From the NCBI GenBank assembly GCA_037044905.1, contig JBAOKB010000135.1:1-60567 (forward strand): a DNA stretch of 60,567 bases, given 5' to 3'. Under the pieces are notes generated by a model. It saw only the letters and a program-made list of their open reading frames with translations. It was not told where the DNA came from and did no database searches. The stretch is from Hortaea werneckii. Taxonomy: Eukaryota; Ascomycota; Dothideomycetes; Mycosphaerellales; Teratosphaeriaceae. Shown here piece by piece: positions 10,820 through 23,714 of the stretch. A program made the position numbers and the translations under genes. Numbering within the stretch: position 1 is the stretch's first letter; each line of letters opens with the position of its first letter.

Positions 10820-12409
10820 TTATCCCCGCCTGCTATCTTCGGCTTTCCACAACGGCAGGGACTTTTCAAAGTCCTCGATTAAACGCTTTACCCTTTTGAA
10901 CTCTAGGCTTGCGTCTACGGGTACGGCTTCGGTTTGCAACCATTGGAGGGCTGAAGGGGGAAGTTTGCTTCGTAAAAGGTCTTTATTGCTCTGTAGATCG
11001 GGGAAGGCGAGATCCGTTTGAGAGTGCATTTGTCGGAGTTTGATTACTAGGAGGAGTAGATTCGTTTCGGGTGATGAGCATGTAGTCAGTTTATAGTTGC
11101 TGCTGCTGCCGCTGCTACTCGGCAGACCTTGACTTCGTGCATGTAGCGCATATAGACGCCGCCGATGTTCTGCAAGAGTGACAAGCATGACGTTTCTCAG
11201 CGCAATGCTTTCTACAGATGGAAAGGTTGCGGTTGTGTGCAATAAACTGCACACGTCGGTCTGGGCGGTGAACGCTACGTTCCAGAACTCCAATGTACGC
11301 AGGTTCGACGAACTCTCGCGGAGAGCGAGCCAGGTCTCTGGGTTGGATGCATCGGAGGAAGTGTCGAAAGTTAGTCTAGATCTGGTGCCGGCAAGACGGA
11401 GGGTTCGGATGTTGCTCAGATCTACGATGTGTGAGTGGGTAACGACCTTGGCTCCGGCATTGGACTGCCGCGTACTTCCTATGATCGTCAAAGCTTCCAG
11501 ACGTGTATTGTAAGCCTCCAAGATAGCGGCAAACACGTGTAGGGCGAAGAGATGGGCGTCATCTTGTGCGTGTCCGACTTCGAAGACGATGTCGCTCAGT
11601 GTGGGTGGCAGACAGAGCATGACGACGGCTAATGCGTCGACATCTCGCTTGCGCTGACGGTCTGCATTGCTTGGGTGCCATCTCCAAGCTTTGGCCGATT
11701 CTTCCAAAGGGCTAACGCGGTCACAGTCTATCGCGGAAGGTCTGAATGGATCCTCGGTCCTCAAGTTGGATAGAGAAGAGTCCCGCGGTGGTGGAGTGTC
11801 GTATACTGAATGGTTGGCGCGGTACCTTTGCTCTAGAGCGTCAAAACTCGTGATCATGATCAGTCTGCGCATGAGCTGCTCGGCACTATGTGGATGCTCA
11901 TGGCTCTCAAATGCAGTTGAAAGGCATTGAGCACGCTCCTGAACTAGGTGATTGAGACGGTTGCGGTGCGACGAATGCAAATCTTGATGCCACTTCCTGT
12001 CTCCTTCGCTTTCCTGGTCCAGTGCGGTGAGCTCCGGGGACAGCCAATCCTCTAAATCGTCGTGTGCAGCAAGCACGGGTGGCGAAGTCGTCTGTCTGGG
12101 TCGATAGCCGATGGCAGTGTGGACATGGACATTTCTGATCCACCGACTGAGCTCCGGCTTCTCCCTTCTCAACCGGAACAGTGGTGGCTCCAGCAGCTCA
12201 CCATCCACGCATCGTAAGCAGAGACTGACGTTGCAAAAGAGAAGGGGCGTGATGGTGTGGCGGAGGTGTTTGCATGTCAGCGAAATGTTGAGGATATCGC
12301 TGCGTTCTGGGATAAGATGGACGGACCGGTCCCAGTCCAGAGAGGCGAAGATGCGCAGGAGAAGCTCGGGAGGAAGAGTGAGGATGGTGGGATGGGAAGA
12401 GGAAGACAT
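10820..12409 (-). CDS. F-box domain protein
   Basis: 529 aa, single exon. A canonical F-box opens the protein (about residues 8-60): LPPELLLRIFASLDWD, then SLTCKHLRHTITPLLF, the typical helix 1 and helix 3 signatures that bind Skp1. The remainder shows scattered leucine-rich segments such as NIRTLRLAGTRSRLTF, NLRTLEFWNVAF and SVESIALRNVML, with LRR-like spacing, so an irregular leucine-rich-repeat substrate domain is likely. Expected role: substrate receptor of an SCF ubiquitin ligase; the target is unknown. The first ATG sits close to the annotated 5' end, and the upstream region carries the inverted-repeat-rich spacer described separately. Confidence 0.8.
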   Translation of the reverse strand: MSSSSHPTILTLPPELLLRIFASLDWDRSVHLIPERSDILNISLTCKHLRHTITPLLFCNVSLCLRCVDGELLEPPLFRLRREKPELSRWIRNVHVHTAIGYRPRQTTSPPVLAAHDDLEDWLSPELTALDQESEGDRKWHQDLHSSHRNRLNHLVQERAQCLSTAFESHEHPHSAEQLMRRLIMITSFDALEQRYRANHSVYDTPPPRDSSLSNLRTEDPFRPSAIDCDRVSPLEESAKAWRWHPSNADRQRKRDVDALAVVMLCLPPTLSDIVFEVGHAQDDAHLFALHVFAAILEAYNTRLEALTIIGSTRQSNAGAKVVTHSHIVDLSNIRTLRLAGTRSRLTFDTSSDASNPETWLALRESSSNLRTLEFWNVAFTAQTDVCSLLHTTATFPSVESIALRNVMLVTLAEHRRRLYALHARSQGLPSSSGSSSNYKLTTCSSPETNLLLLVIKLRQMHSQTDLAFPDLQSNKDLLRSKLPPSALQWLQTEAVPVDASLEFKRVKRLIEDFEKSLPLWKAEDSRRG

Positions 12410-13447
12410 TGTTGTCCTGGTCTGATACTATGTAGTTGTGTTTGATGTGTCCAGATGACTAAGGGCAAAGGATATTATGTACTATGTATGTAGTAACACT
12501 GCAATGCTTATACAGGCATACCTCTACTATGTACCTTACTACTACATAGCATGCACATATAGTAGGTATCTAGGAGGTACGGAGTAGATGACATTCATAC
12601 GTCCGGCCATTCAAGCTGCTTTCACGTGAATAGGTACCTTACCTACTACTATGTATGTACCTAGGTAGGTATAGGTAGGTACATACATAAGGTAGTAGGT
12701 AAGCTGAAGGCTGAAGCGCGTCAGTAGCGCGCGTTTCGGGGGAATGTCGGAATTGGCTTTCGCGGCGCGAGCGTGTCCGCATCATCTTCCTCCATCATCT
12801 TTCCTTTCTTGCCGGCCGCCTTCAATCTTCAACTCGATCTCAACTCGACCAACCACCCACCCACCCACCCACCCTTCCTTGCTCCGCCAGGCCAGACCGA
12901 CTCTCTTGCTTTCTTTCCTCCTGTCTTTCTTTCTTTCTTTCAAAGGGGGTAGTGGAAGTGGAAAAGGCATTGACTTTCAAGTGAAGAGAGCCTCGTGGAG
13001 CATTTGATACGAGAAGAGCGCACTCTTCCTTCATCAACCTTCCTCGGCCTCAGTGTTTCCCATATCCGCCGCCTACACCGACATCCTCATCTCTACGTTT
13101 TGCATTGACAAGGCTTTGGCTCATTCGGCATCCCTTCTTTCCACATTGGCGCCAACATCAACATCCAGCCAGAGCCAGAGTTCGGGACACAGACAGACAG
13201 GCGGAAAGGCAGGCGGGCAGGCGGGCAGGCAGGCAGGCAAGCATTCGGGCGGCAAAGAAAGAGGTACACTGCCTCAGCGGTGGCCGTTTGTGCTTGCCAT
13301 TTTTGCATCGTCCGTTAGAGATAGTAGTCACTCGTTCGGCCGAGCCAGAGTGAGCCAACTAAGTGCTCACGGCTCGGTCTCCGTCCATTCAAGACCAACC
13401 TTATCTGTGCATCTTCTTCCGCCACCAGACATACGTGCTCGACCACG
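12410..13447. promoter_or_regulatory. Divergent promoter region, F-box (-) and SEN1 (+), rich in simple repeats
   Basis: Nothing coding is supported. From 12480 to 12705 the sequence is crowded with TACCT/AGGTA and TACTATGTA words, including a large inverted repeat (own entry). Three microsatellites follow: CCAC units at 12853-12876, TTTC units at about 12924-12941, and GGCA/GGCG units at about 13207-13243 preceded by CAGA units. The last part is probably the SEN1 5'-UTR. Confidence 0.5.
12638..12703. repeat. Inverted repeat built from TACCTAGGTA-type words
   Basis: Left arm 12638-12662 (CTTACCTACTACTATGTATG...) is the reverse complement of the right arm 12677-12703, except for two extra bases in the right arm. 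About 14 bp of AGGTAGG-type sequence lie between. The arms could form a 25-bp cruciform or hairpin. It lies between divergent genes. Similar AT-balanced palindromic words are common in ascomycete intergenic DNA; a function is not known. Confidence 0.8.
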
Positions 13448-16400
13448 ATGGCGGCCGAGGTGCTCGTTGGTCAGCTGGAGTACGTTCCCCACGTTCTTAG
13501 CCCCCTGCTGTCAGCTCCAAACAATGTTTGATCGTGCTGACAATTTGGCAGACAAATCAAACGCCTTGACGACGAAGGATACCATTGGTTCTGTCCGCGA
13601 ACGTCTCCTAGCGATCCGAACCTGTTCTACGACGAAGACCTCCTCGACCAAATCAAGAATGAGACCCAGCAAGAGAAAGAGCGACGTCAAAAAGCAATAG
13701 CCGAGGCGGAATCTCGACGTGACACTGTCATTGCGGCCAGCGAGATCCTCGCATACTCCGATGCCACGAGCTATCAAGAAACTTTCAAAGATGGTCTCAA
13801 ACATCAGCTTCAGAGATGCGATGTCTGCATCCGGGAATTTCATAGGAGCAGGGCTCGGTTACGCAGCACGCTGGAGGAGAGCCATGATTCCGACGAGGTG
13901 GCCGTCTTCATGCGAACATTCGACGACATGAACATCTCCCGTATTGCTTCCGGTCTCAAGTCCATGACCGAGAATCTGCTCGACCTCCCTCCCGACCAGA
14001 GAAGCATCGCGACCGCTGGAGACGAGGGCATGTACGCTCTGTTCGAAAGTCTGCATTGCATACCCTTCCTCAGAGACGAAACCCTACTGAGAGAGCATCT
14101 TGATCAACCCTTTAAGATGGTGCAGAGTAAAAAGAAGCTCAAGATTCCTGCCTATGCACCTGGCATGGCGGCTTTCCTATTCAGCCACGAGGAGCTAAGA
14201 TCGAGCTGGGCTTACAGGAATATGAACAGCATCAAGCGCCCACTCACCGGTCCCGAGTTCGAGCACGGCGTCAAGCCTTTTCTTGAGAGCAGCATGCATC
14301 GTGTCAATGTCTTGTCTCTTGAAATGGACTTTCTTCCGACCTTCTGGAAGGCCGTCCACCAAATTCTCTCTAAGATGACAAAAGATGTGCTATCTGCCCA
14401 TATCAGAAGCCTCGAGCCCAACTTATATACCCTGGCAATGGAGCATTGGCAGCTTGACGCTTCCCATTTTGCGGACATGACGGCATGCTACACCATTTTG
14501 CTTACTCTGTCTCCGGCCGACTTCTGGGATGCCATGGGTGGTATCAATGGTCAGCATGTTGTCGAGAACATCCTGCGTAGCCCGGTACTTCAGCGGCTAC
14601 TGAGGGAGACTAGGGAAGAAGTGCCATTGCATTTGAAAGAGAAGCTCTCATGGGTGCTGCCTTTCGTGAAAAGCATGAAGCCAGCCAACCTTGTTCCGCC
14701 AACCCGCGCCATGCTTGACCAGCTACTGAAGGAGTTTCAGGACGAGAACAAGGGCTATTCACGATACGCCAAGAGAATTTGTTGGTCTATCGGACTGCAG
14801 GCTCTATTGTGCGCTCTCCAGCGCGCTCGCATGAGTTTGCGTGGAGATACGGTTGTTGTCCACCTTGTGGAGATCGTCTCGAAGGACCATATCCACAACC
14901 TGATGCAGGAGCTTGATGGCATTGAGAAGAAGACTGAGTTGCAAGTGGATGAGCAAGAACAGCTCGTTCTCGACATCATCGAAAACACACTGGCGCTCGA
15001 TATCCAGACCTTGAGCCAGGCCAGACAAGTCATTTTGACTACCAAGGAGCTTGAAACGAATGATGCGGTTGGGCTATCATCTTTGCAGACATGGAAGACC
15101 GCTATTCGCAGCTTGAAATCAGGCCATGCCTCGTTGCCGACATCTATCGTGTCGGGTATTGATGGCCTGCTACATCTCGAGAAGTTTACGCCTCGGCAGA
15201 TGCAAGCTGCACGACAACATACAGAGAAATGGAATCATGGATACGACAGACTACTCACGCTCGTGGGCCAGGAGATGCTTGACCGTCTCGAAGCATTCTC
15301 CGCAGAGCAGCTGGTGGAGTTGTATCAGGAGCAGAAAGCTGCTCGTGGGCTGGTAAATCTGCTCTTCAGCGGCGAGGGGCATATTCACCAGTCCACTCTT
15401 GCTGTCTTCAAAAACCTGAGCGGTGAGGACAACAGGCGGGACTGTCTGATGCATCTCGTCAAGGCCTTCTTCTCAACTACGCTCACTGCAGTTGCCAACG
15501 CACAGAGCGTGATTGCAAGGCATCACGTCTTTGCGCCTTGCTCCACTTTCATTAAGATCAGCACCGACATCTTAAGCTGTCTCTGCGATTCCAACGATGG
15601 CGTTCTACGCTCCAAGACAATCAGCGAGGAGGCTGATATCAAGGCACTGGAGCTTTTCTGGGAGATGACGTGGACTGCCTTGGAAACCATCTTCCGCCAG
15701 ACTGAGCCTTGGAGTAATCTAGGCTACGATAAGACGATGATGCAGGATTTTTGCCGCGAGACGATGGATTTCGCCGATTTTGTCTTCGACCAATATTCTA
15801 TCATTGCGCATACACTCACCTCTGCTCGCTCTGCTCAGGGTGGCAAGGGTGGCAAGGAAGTCGGCAAGGCTCTTCTCAAGTTTCCCACTGAGGCTTTCAC
15901 CAATATCATCAGGTGGCTGAGGTTGAGGGACGAGTATCTCATTACTCGCGCGGTGGGCTTGACGGCCAAGATTCTGGTTCGCCTTCAGGAAGTCGGGATC
16001 GAAATTGATGCCAAAGCTGCCCAGTACATCGAAGATGTGGTCACGTCTTCGGAAAAGAATGCGAAGATCAAGACGAAGTTGACTATGAACCAGAAGGCTG
16101 AGTTGCAGCGGGCTTTGGAAAAGCATCTGGGAGAGTCGATCGAGGTCACCGAGTCGAGACCGGTGGCTAGCGCTCAAGCGAAGAAACAGGGTACGCTTGC
16201 CGGATGGGCAAGTAGCAGTTCTGGGCGCAGTACTCCAGTGGAGGGCGCGAAGCCAGCCAAGAGGCCGGGCACAATTGATGTCGATGCTTGGTCTGCAAAG
16301 AGCGATGCCGATCGAGAGAAGAGGAGATTGGCGCAGGAGCACGATAAAGCGTATGCGGATCTGATCGGTGGCGCTTCCAAAGGCAGCGAGGCTTTCAAAC

Positions 16401-19400
16401 AGATGCAGGCCGGTAGGAAGCTGCCCCTGTCCAAACCCATGCCGGCAACACAGAAGGCTGCGCAGCGGCAGCAGGATGACCACAAAGGCTTTCTTACCAA
16501 GCGGAAGATGGAGAAAGAGGCTGCTGAGAAGCGTAAGGCGGAAGAGCTGGCAAAGCAGAAGTTGGGTGCGGGTTCAGGTGTTGCTGGATTGGGCGACATG
16601 GGCAAGGATCACTCCGTCAAAGGTCAAGGTGTCTATGTCGACTCTGATGAGTCGGAGAGCGAAGATGATGACGATGATGACGAGGCGAAGCAGCTCAATG
16701 ATGAGCTCTTCGGCGACACTTCCAAGACAAAGAAGATTGTCAGACCAAACGTGGATCCGAACGGAGCTGTAGGCTTGAAGCCAGAAGTGAAAAAGGGTCC
16801 GACGAAGATTCAAAGGACACAGAGGAATGCAAGAGACATGAGGGCGAGACTGGCACCGGACCTTCAGCCCTTACACAAGGTCATCTTGAAGTGGGACTTC
16901 TTCCATGACGGCGACTATCCTCCAGGCGCCCAGCCGCATATCTTCCGTCCTGTCGCAAACGCGTTCACCGATCCCATCTCTTACCAAGACACTTTCGAGC
17001 CGCTTCTCACACTCGAAGCATGGCAGGGGATGGTTAGAGCTCGAGAGGAGAACACGGCGAAGCCCTATGAAATCAAAGTTCTCAACAGGAGTAACGTAGA
17101 CAATTTCATCGAATTCAGCACTGTGGTCGGACAGGCTGAGAATAGGGAGATGCAGCTTGGCGAAGGCGACATCGTGCTCCTGTCCAAGGCACGCAAGCCG
17201 GCAGATGATGGCAGCGCTCCGCATGCGCTGGCGAGAATCGCCAAGATGAAGCGGGTGAAGCAGCAGCTGGAGGTCGTCTATCAACTCATGCCGCAGACTT
17301 CTCTCGCTCCGGGTCTTACCATGAATGCGGTTGTGTACGGGCTGAAGCTTCAATCTATCGTACCGCTGGAGAGAGAATACGGTGCCCTGCAAGCACTGCA
17401 GTATTACGACCTTTGCAACCAGATTGTGAAAGCGGCGCCCAGTAAGAGAATCAACTTCAGCGAGAAGCAGATTGCAGGTGCACAGGATACATGGAATGTG
17501 AATCGTGCCCAGGCTGAGGCGATCTGTGCCGCGCAAGAGAATGAAGGCTTTTCGCTGATTCAGGGTCCGCCGGGATCGGGTAAGACTAAGACGATTGTTG
17601 CCATTGTTGGTGGTCTTCTCAGTCATTCGCTCGGAAGCGGCAGCGGTGGATCGACACGAATCAATATGCCTGGGAAGGGCGCAGTTGGTGGCGGTGGCGA
17701 CTCAGCTAGCAGAAAACTGCTGGTTTGTGCGCCTTCCAATGCTGCCGTGGATGAGTTGGTAATGCGATTGAAGGAAGGCGTCAAGACGAAGAGCGGGAGA
17801 TCATACCCGCTTAACGTTGTGCGCATCGGTCGCAGTGATGCCATCAACCAACAAGTCATGGACGTGACAATCGACGAGCTGGTTGCGAAGAAGATCGGTG
17901 GTAACAGCACCGATGAGGCGACCCGGGCTAAGAACAACGAGCTATTCAAGGAACACGAAAAAGTGTCCGGCGCCCTGCGTGAGCTGTACCAGAAGCGCGA
18001 CAGCGGTGATGTCAAGGGCAAGGAGCTCGCAGACCTCGAGCAAGAAATCATTACCATCCGCCGGCGGAAGAACGAGCTTGGTGTCCGTATCGACAATGTC
18101 AAGGACCAAGAGCGCAACGCCGGTCGTGAAGCCGAACTCAATCGCAAGCGCGCCCAGCAAGCCGTTCTGGACGATGCACATGTCATCTGTGCCACCCTGA
18201 GTGGTTCTGGTCACGATATGTTCCAAGCCTTGAACATCGAGTTCGAGACTGTCATCATAGACGAGGCTGCGCAGTGTGTTGAGATGAGCTCCCTCATCCC
18301 TCTCAAGTACGGCTGCATTAAGTGCATCATGGTCGGTGATCCGAAACAATTGCCGCCTACTGTATTCTCGAAGGAAGCGGCGAAGTTCCAGTACGAACAG
18401 TCCCTCTTCGTACGTATGCAGAACAATTTCGCAGATGAGGTGCATTTGCTGGATACGCAGTACCGTATGCATCCTGACATCTCAGTCTTCCCGTCACGGA
18501 CTTTTTACGACGGCTTATTGAAGGACGGAGAGGGCATGGCTCGGCTGAGAGAACGACCATGGCATGCAAGTGCTCTGCTTGCGCCATATCGATTTTTCGA
18601 CGTCCAAGGACAGCATCAGTCTGCGCCGAGGGGTCACTCGTTGGTCAACATTGCAGAGATCGACGTCGCCATGGCGATGTACGAAAGGGTCACGAGCGAT
18701 TTTAAGAACTACGACTTTACTGGCCGGATTGGTGTGATCACACCCTACAAGAGTCAGCTTAGGATGCTCAGGGACCGCTTCTCATCTCGTTTCGGTAGCG
18801 GCATTTTCGACACGGTCGAGTTCAATACCACAGATGCTTTCCAAGGCCGTGAGAGCGAGATCATCATCTTCTCCTGTGTGCGTGCTTCGCCGGCTGGTGG
18901 TATCGGTTTCTTGCAAGACATTCGGCGTATGAACGTCGGTCTCACGCGTGCCAAGTCAAGCTTGTGGGTGCTTGGTAACTCGGACAGCTTGGTGAGAGGG
19001 CAGTTCTGGAAGAAGCTTGTTCATGATGCACAAGCACGAGATGCCTACACTACGGGAGATTTGCTGGGAATGCTCAGAAAGCCGTCGACTGCGTTCCCTG
19101 CGAGCACGATGAAGACGCACTCCATGCTCGATGTTGGCAGTCACGTTCCGCAGATGAATGGTGACGGTGACTCGAGGCGTCCATCAGGAGGCACGCCTGG
19201 TGCTGCAGATCCCGGCAAGTCTGCTACGCCTACCACGGTCGAGCCACGGAAGTCTGCTACACCCGCTCAAGAGTCAGATAAGATGGAAGGCGTGCGTTAC
19301 CGTTTCGAAGACCGTACGTCCAAGAAGCGGGCTGCTGCTCCGGATGACGGCAGTGACAGGAAAGTACCCGCAGTTGACAGGAGCTCGGTGGACGACGACG

Positions 19401-19696
19401 TTGAGATGGAAGACGTGAGAGATGAGTCTGTGTCGACCAAAGGAAGTCGCACAGGCACTCCTTACGGTGATGCTGTGCCGTCACTTGATGGTGGCAAGTC
19501 TAGGGCTGAAACGCCCCTTTCCGCTATTTCAGATGCGGAAGGGAGAATAGCAAACCCGGCTAATGGGTCTGTCAAGCCTAGACCGGCAAGCGTGGCGCCT
19601 CCTACTACTGCGGCTGCTCCGCCTCAGGCTGGAGCGATGAAGAAGAAGGCAACCGCGTCACCATTCATACAGAAGAAACCTAAAGCAAGGCGGTGA
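13448..19696 (+). CDS. SEN1: Sen1-type RNA/DNA helicase
   Basis: Exons 13448-13479 and 13552-19696; the 72-bp intron has donor GTACGT, branch GCTGAC and acceptor GGCAG. The join reads LVGQLEQIKRLDDEGYHWFCP, matching the Sen1 N-terminal domain start. Product 2058 aa. Residues about 60-770 form the helical Sen1 N-domain. A charged, Asp-rich stretch lies near residue 1041 (SDESESEDDDDDDE). The superfamily 1 (Upf1-like) helicase core has Walker A GPPGSGKT at 1349-1356, motif II DEAA at 1581-1584, GDPKQLPPT, then TQYRMHP and VGLTRAK (motif VI). The tail is Ser/Thr/Pro-rich and ends in basic residues. In yeast, Sen1 unwinds RNA-DNA hybrids and drives Nrd1-Nab3-dependent termination of RNA polymerase II on short non-coding transcripts; nuclear location is expected. 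The short first exon is easily missed. Confidence 0.93.
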
Positions 19697-20812
19697 AGAT
19701 GATGTGTGAGAGATGAGACGGAGAGGAGCAGCTTTTTAGCCTTTTCTCACAGCATTGAAAAGAGTCCGTCCACGGATCGTGCTCATGTACGTCGGGAGAC
19801 AGGTCATTATATTCCCGAAAGCTCTGACCGACGTGGTGCACCGACAGGATAAGACATGGGAGGTGAGATTGGCTTTTCCACAAGCTACCTGCCTGTCTCA
19901 TCGACAGATAGCTTCTAATGTGCGACTATATAGTTTCTGAGAGCACTGCAACGAGGCAGTGTGTTTTCGTGATGGTCAATCGACCCTTTAAGTGTTGGTG
20001 TCATGTCTCAACATGCATTTACACAAAGTACATGACATGGGATGGACCGGCGAAATGACAGCGGTTGCCGTGGCAAGGAAGTTCCCGTTACATGACATCG
20101 CGTCTGCTAATCGTGGTTGAGTCCCTAGTGCCACGTCCCAATGGCAGCACAAAACGGAGCATCTTGGGGATCACAGATCCGAATTTTCCGATCAAAGAGC
20201 GCACCAGTCCACCGTCCGGCCGTCAGCATCCCTGCTTTCGGCCGCGGTCCATGCTGATGTTGTGTCACCTCGCCATGCAGCTGATCCTTTACGGGGTGCG
20301 TCTCTCTCTCCCTTGCTTGTTCGTATTGCCGTCTGCTTTCCCAGTGGTTTTCCGGGGCGATTGGCTATGTCCTAATCATCGCGACCTCCTATGCCCATCA
20401 ACCCTTGACATGTTGATCAAAAGTAAAACGCTGGAAGACGACTGGCGTCGTGAGTTTATGCCATCGTAGGCCACCAACTCCACGGTTGCAAGCTCAAATG
20501 GTGTCTCTCTCACCCGGTCATCCTGCTCCAGTCACTCCGCCCGCTGCATATGCTGTAGCCGCGGACGCCGTGGTACAGTTTCTGCTAGGGCGCTCCCGTT
20601 GCCTAAGTTGCGGTTTTCCTTGCGGCTTTGTGATGCTCTGGCAGTGTTGTAGGCTACTATTTACTCCCACAGTTGCACCATGAGAGGGACGCTGCTCTCT
20701 ATGTCTAGGCTTGTGGCTGTTCTTTCCCTGCTCTTTGATTTTGCCTCCTCAGCAAGTCCTAGCTGACGCTCGACACGTCTCCTATCGAACAGGACACTGT
20801 CGCTCGCGCTCA
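19697..20812. other. Intergenic, upstream of the proline-rich protein gene
   Basis: About 1.1 kb without a supported gene. A short upstream reading frame at 20681-20764 (MRGTLLSMSRLVAVL..., 27 codons then TGA) precedes the likely start of the next gene; it may be a uORF or chance. Confidence 0.4.
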
Positions 20813-23714
20813 ATGGTAAGTCTGCGAGATGCTACCTGGTCCGTGACTGATCTGAAGCAAGACACAGCAGCGTACCCTACAAAGATTCCGTATCCAATGC
20901 AGCTTTCCGGCCAGCATCGCCGGCACCCACTTCGAACTCCGGCCTTCGTCGATCATACGCCCAAGGAGTTCGAAGTAATCCCCATCAGCCCCTCTCAGTC
21001 ACCTGAGATATTCGGCTCTTCAAACATGCCCTTGAAGATCTCCCTGCCTTATTCTAATTCCATTATGGGACAAGGTTCTTCCGTCCTTGAGCGGGACGGT
21101 GCTCGGAAGCCAAGCGGTTCTATCTTACGGGAGGACTCGATCAAGATTGAGGAAGAGACCGGTGACGTGTCTCGTCCAGACTCATGGTCTATCCACTGTG
21201 CCCGTACCGATCAGGCTCCCTACCTTACAGGCAAACGCCAGAAAGACGACGACGACATGAATACGACTACAAGTCTCCCTCGTGTGCCCAGGGACAATGC
21301 ATCACATGATCTTGCCTTCTTCTTGCGGACGACTGGGCCTACTGCACCTCACCGACGGCCTAGTAAGGTTGAGCATCCGGGGCGCGCTGCGGCACCAAAA
21401 ACTGCTCTGCGCTTTTTCAAAAGACAGAAACGCTCTCCAGTCCCACATACAGCACCGTTTGATAGGTACATTACTTGTGACAGCTCACATGTGGACACGT
21501 ACTGATGGTAGCAGATTCAATGGTGTGCTCCGTGACGAAGGAGGTCTGCTGCATGAGATTCCCGACGGGGTTGAACAGCGATCAACCTCTGCTGGTAAGT
21601 CATGGTTCTTATAAGGTCGACTTTGTCCGCTAATTCATCCAGGGCAAAGATACTTGGCTCTTCAAGTTCCGTCCCCTCTCATCGAGGGAGATATCGTTCC
21701 ACCTTTGCCAACAAAAGTGGTTGACCCCGAGCCAATGTGTCAACAAGACTGCAAGCCTGCGGCGCTTTCACTTGAGCCTCCAAACCACACCATACTCGAC
21801 TCGCAAGTTTCAGTGTCTTTCGCAGACGACATGAACTCTAGTGACGTCCTTGATACCTGGTTCATGAGCCTCAGCAAAGAGCAACCTCGACGAGAAGATT
21901 TGACACCACCGCGGAAATCGTCCACGCATTTACCATGTGTGCAAGATAATACCGTGCGATTTGTCAATCATTCGTCTTCGCCAATCCGGCCTGCCGCATC
22001 GGACCCGCCTACGCCCGAGCCAGTGTCTGCAGTTTCAATGGCAGAATCAAACTGGACCGAGATACAAGAAGATACTCCCAAGCGACCACTCGAAGAAGGC
22101 CAGGCCTTGTCAAGTCACCCAGTACGAGCTTTGTCTTTCAGTACGCCGCCGCCAAAGATCTCGCTTCCGAAAGAAGAATTCCCTGTCAAGCATCCCAGCC
22201 CTCAGAAGGATGTGGAGATCAGACATCCTGCGCCTCGTCGATTTGCTAGTCATCCGGTGTTGCTGCAAAGGGCGTCCAGTATCGCCTCAACGCTCTACCC
22301 AAGAAGCATGTCAGAGAGTCCGGGCCCTCCACCTCCAAAGAGCCCGCTCCGACTTCGAAGAGATCCACGTACGATTGAAAATGTCATTGCTTCACACAAT
22401 AGCGCTCGCAAGGCGACTCCAAAGCTTGCCCCTAGCATACTTCCGGCTGGCGAAAACAAACCGAGAACGACACCACCGATCAAAGCAACTGTTGTCACTG
22501 AATGCACTGGACCGATCAAGCGTCCCAAGTCTCGTGAAAGCAAACCCGTCAGGCATCCGGCCTACCCATACTCTCGCAAAGAGCGCGAGGAACGTATTCG
22601 GCAACGCAAGCTTCGCGATCGGCCACAGCTTCCACTCCTACCACAGAATATCGACTCAGTGGTTAATGCCACCCCACCTCTACCTCCTCCAACACGACGC
22701 TTGCGGAAGCTGAGACCGCAGATACTGATACCGGAGCTGCGCCCGGCGCCTTTGGTAACTCGCACATCATCCCCTGCCTCGAGCACAGCGAGTTGGAAGA
22801 AACCCACCGAGACGACTCGCACACCGGTCTCGCCAGTGCCATCAGAAGAGATGTCGCAACTCAATACAGAGCAATCAGGTTACACGCCAGTGTCCCCATG
22901 CACTTCGAACGGCAGTGCATCTGGAATGACTATGAGCCCTGTCATGCTCGTGGCTGAAGAAATTCCCGTACCCAAGGCAAAGGGTCCCGCAAAGCCAGCC
23001 AAGATGATTGTCAAAGAGGGGAAGAGCTACGCCCCCCGGCCTCGATCTGCTTCGATTCCTAAAAGTGCGTTGAAACGGCGAAGTCGTACTGCGCTCAATG
23101 CCCCAACTAGCCATACTCCTCCTCGCTCTGGAAGCCCGTCGGGTGAAAGACGAGCGCAAGATCAGGACGATACGCCTCCCCTTCCTTCTCCACCGCCGAA
23201 CAGAGCTCTACCTCCTACTCCGCCGGCGTCCGGCTCTGAAAAGCCTGCAAAAGCTAAGAACGGCGCAGAGAGTAAGAAAGAGCTCCCTGTCCCACCTCCC
23301 TATGAGATTGCACCGCCGGACCTCCCCTCACCTCCTAAACGCCTCGAGGCAGCAACTCCGCACGTCGCCACCCAACAGGTCTCACCCCGCAAGAGCACCA
23401 TCCACACAGCTCCCTCCAGGGACTCGAAGAAAACGGCGCGGATAGACGCACGGCTCGCAGCGCTAGAGAAGCAAAACGCCATGCTCTCGGCCGCATTGAT
23501 GGCAGTACTCAGGACGAACGGGGAGCTCAACCGCCCCCTCTCGATCGTGGCTGCTGGCGCTGAGCCCGAAACCCCACCGAAGCCTATGGCGTGGGAACAT
23601 CGCATCGCGCGCCGCAGCGCTGCGAGTCAGGCGGCTAGCCATGCGGCGAGTAGTAGTAATGGCAGTGCGCTGGAGATGTATATCCAGACGAGGCAGGGGA
23701 GTAGGAATGTTTGA
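20813..23714 (+). CDS. Three-exon Ser/Pro-rich protein, function unknown
   Basis: I infer exons 20813-21465, 21515-21594 and 21643-23714, with introns of 49 bp (GTACAT...GGTAGCAG) and 48 bp (GTAAGT...ATCCAG). The joins are in phase and yield FDRFNGVLRDEGGLL and RSTSAGQRYLALQVP, giving a 934-aa protein. Most of the chain is Pro/Ser/Arg-rich and probably disordered. The best candidate for a folded element is the short conserved-looking segment around the joins (about residues 215-260). A coiled-coil-like segment near residue 850 (ARIDARLAALEKQNAMLSAAL) has heptad leucines. The start is uncertain: the chosen ATG is followed directly by GTAAGT, a perfect donor, so the coding start could instead be the Met at 20897 or lie in an unseen upstream exon. 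No enzymatic motif. Signalling or scaffold role is only a guess. Confidence 0.7.

Noticed and set aside
20065..20683. Two plus-strand frames (134 and 77 codons) upstream of the proline-rich gene
   Set aside because: No domain, weak start context, probably promoter DNA.
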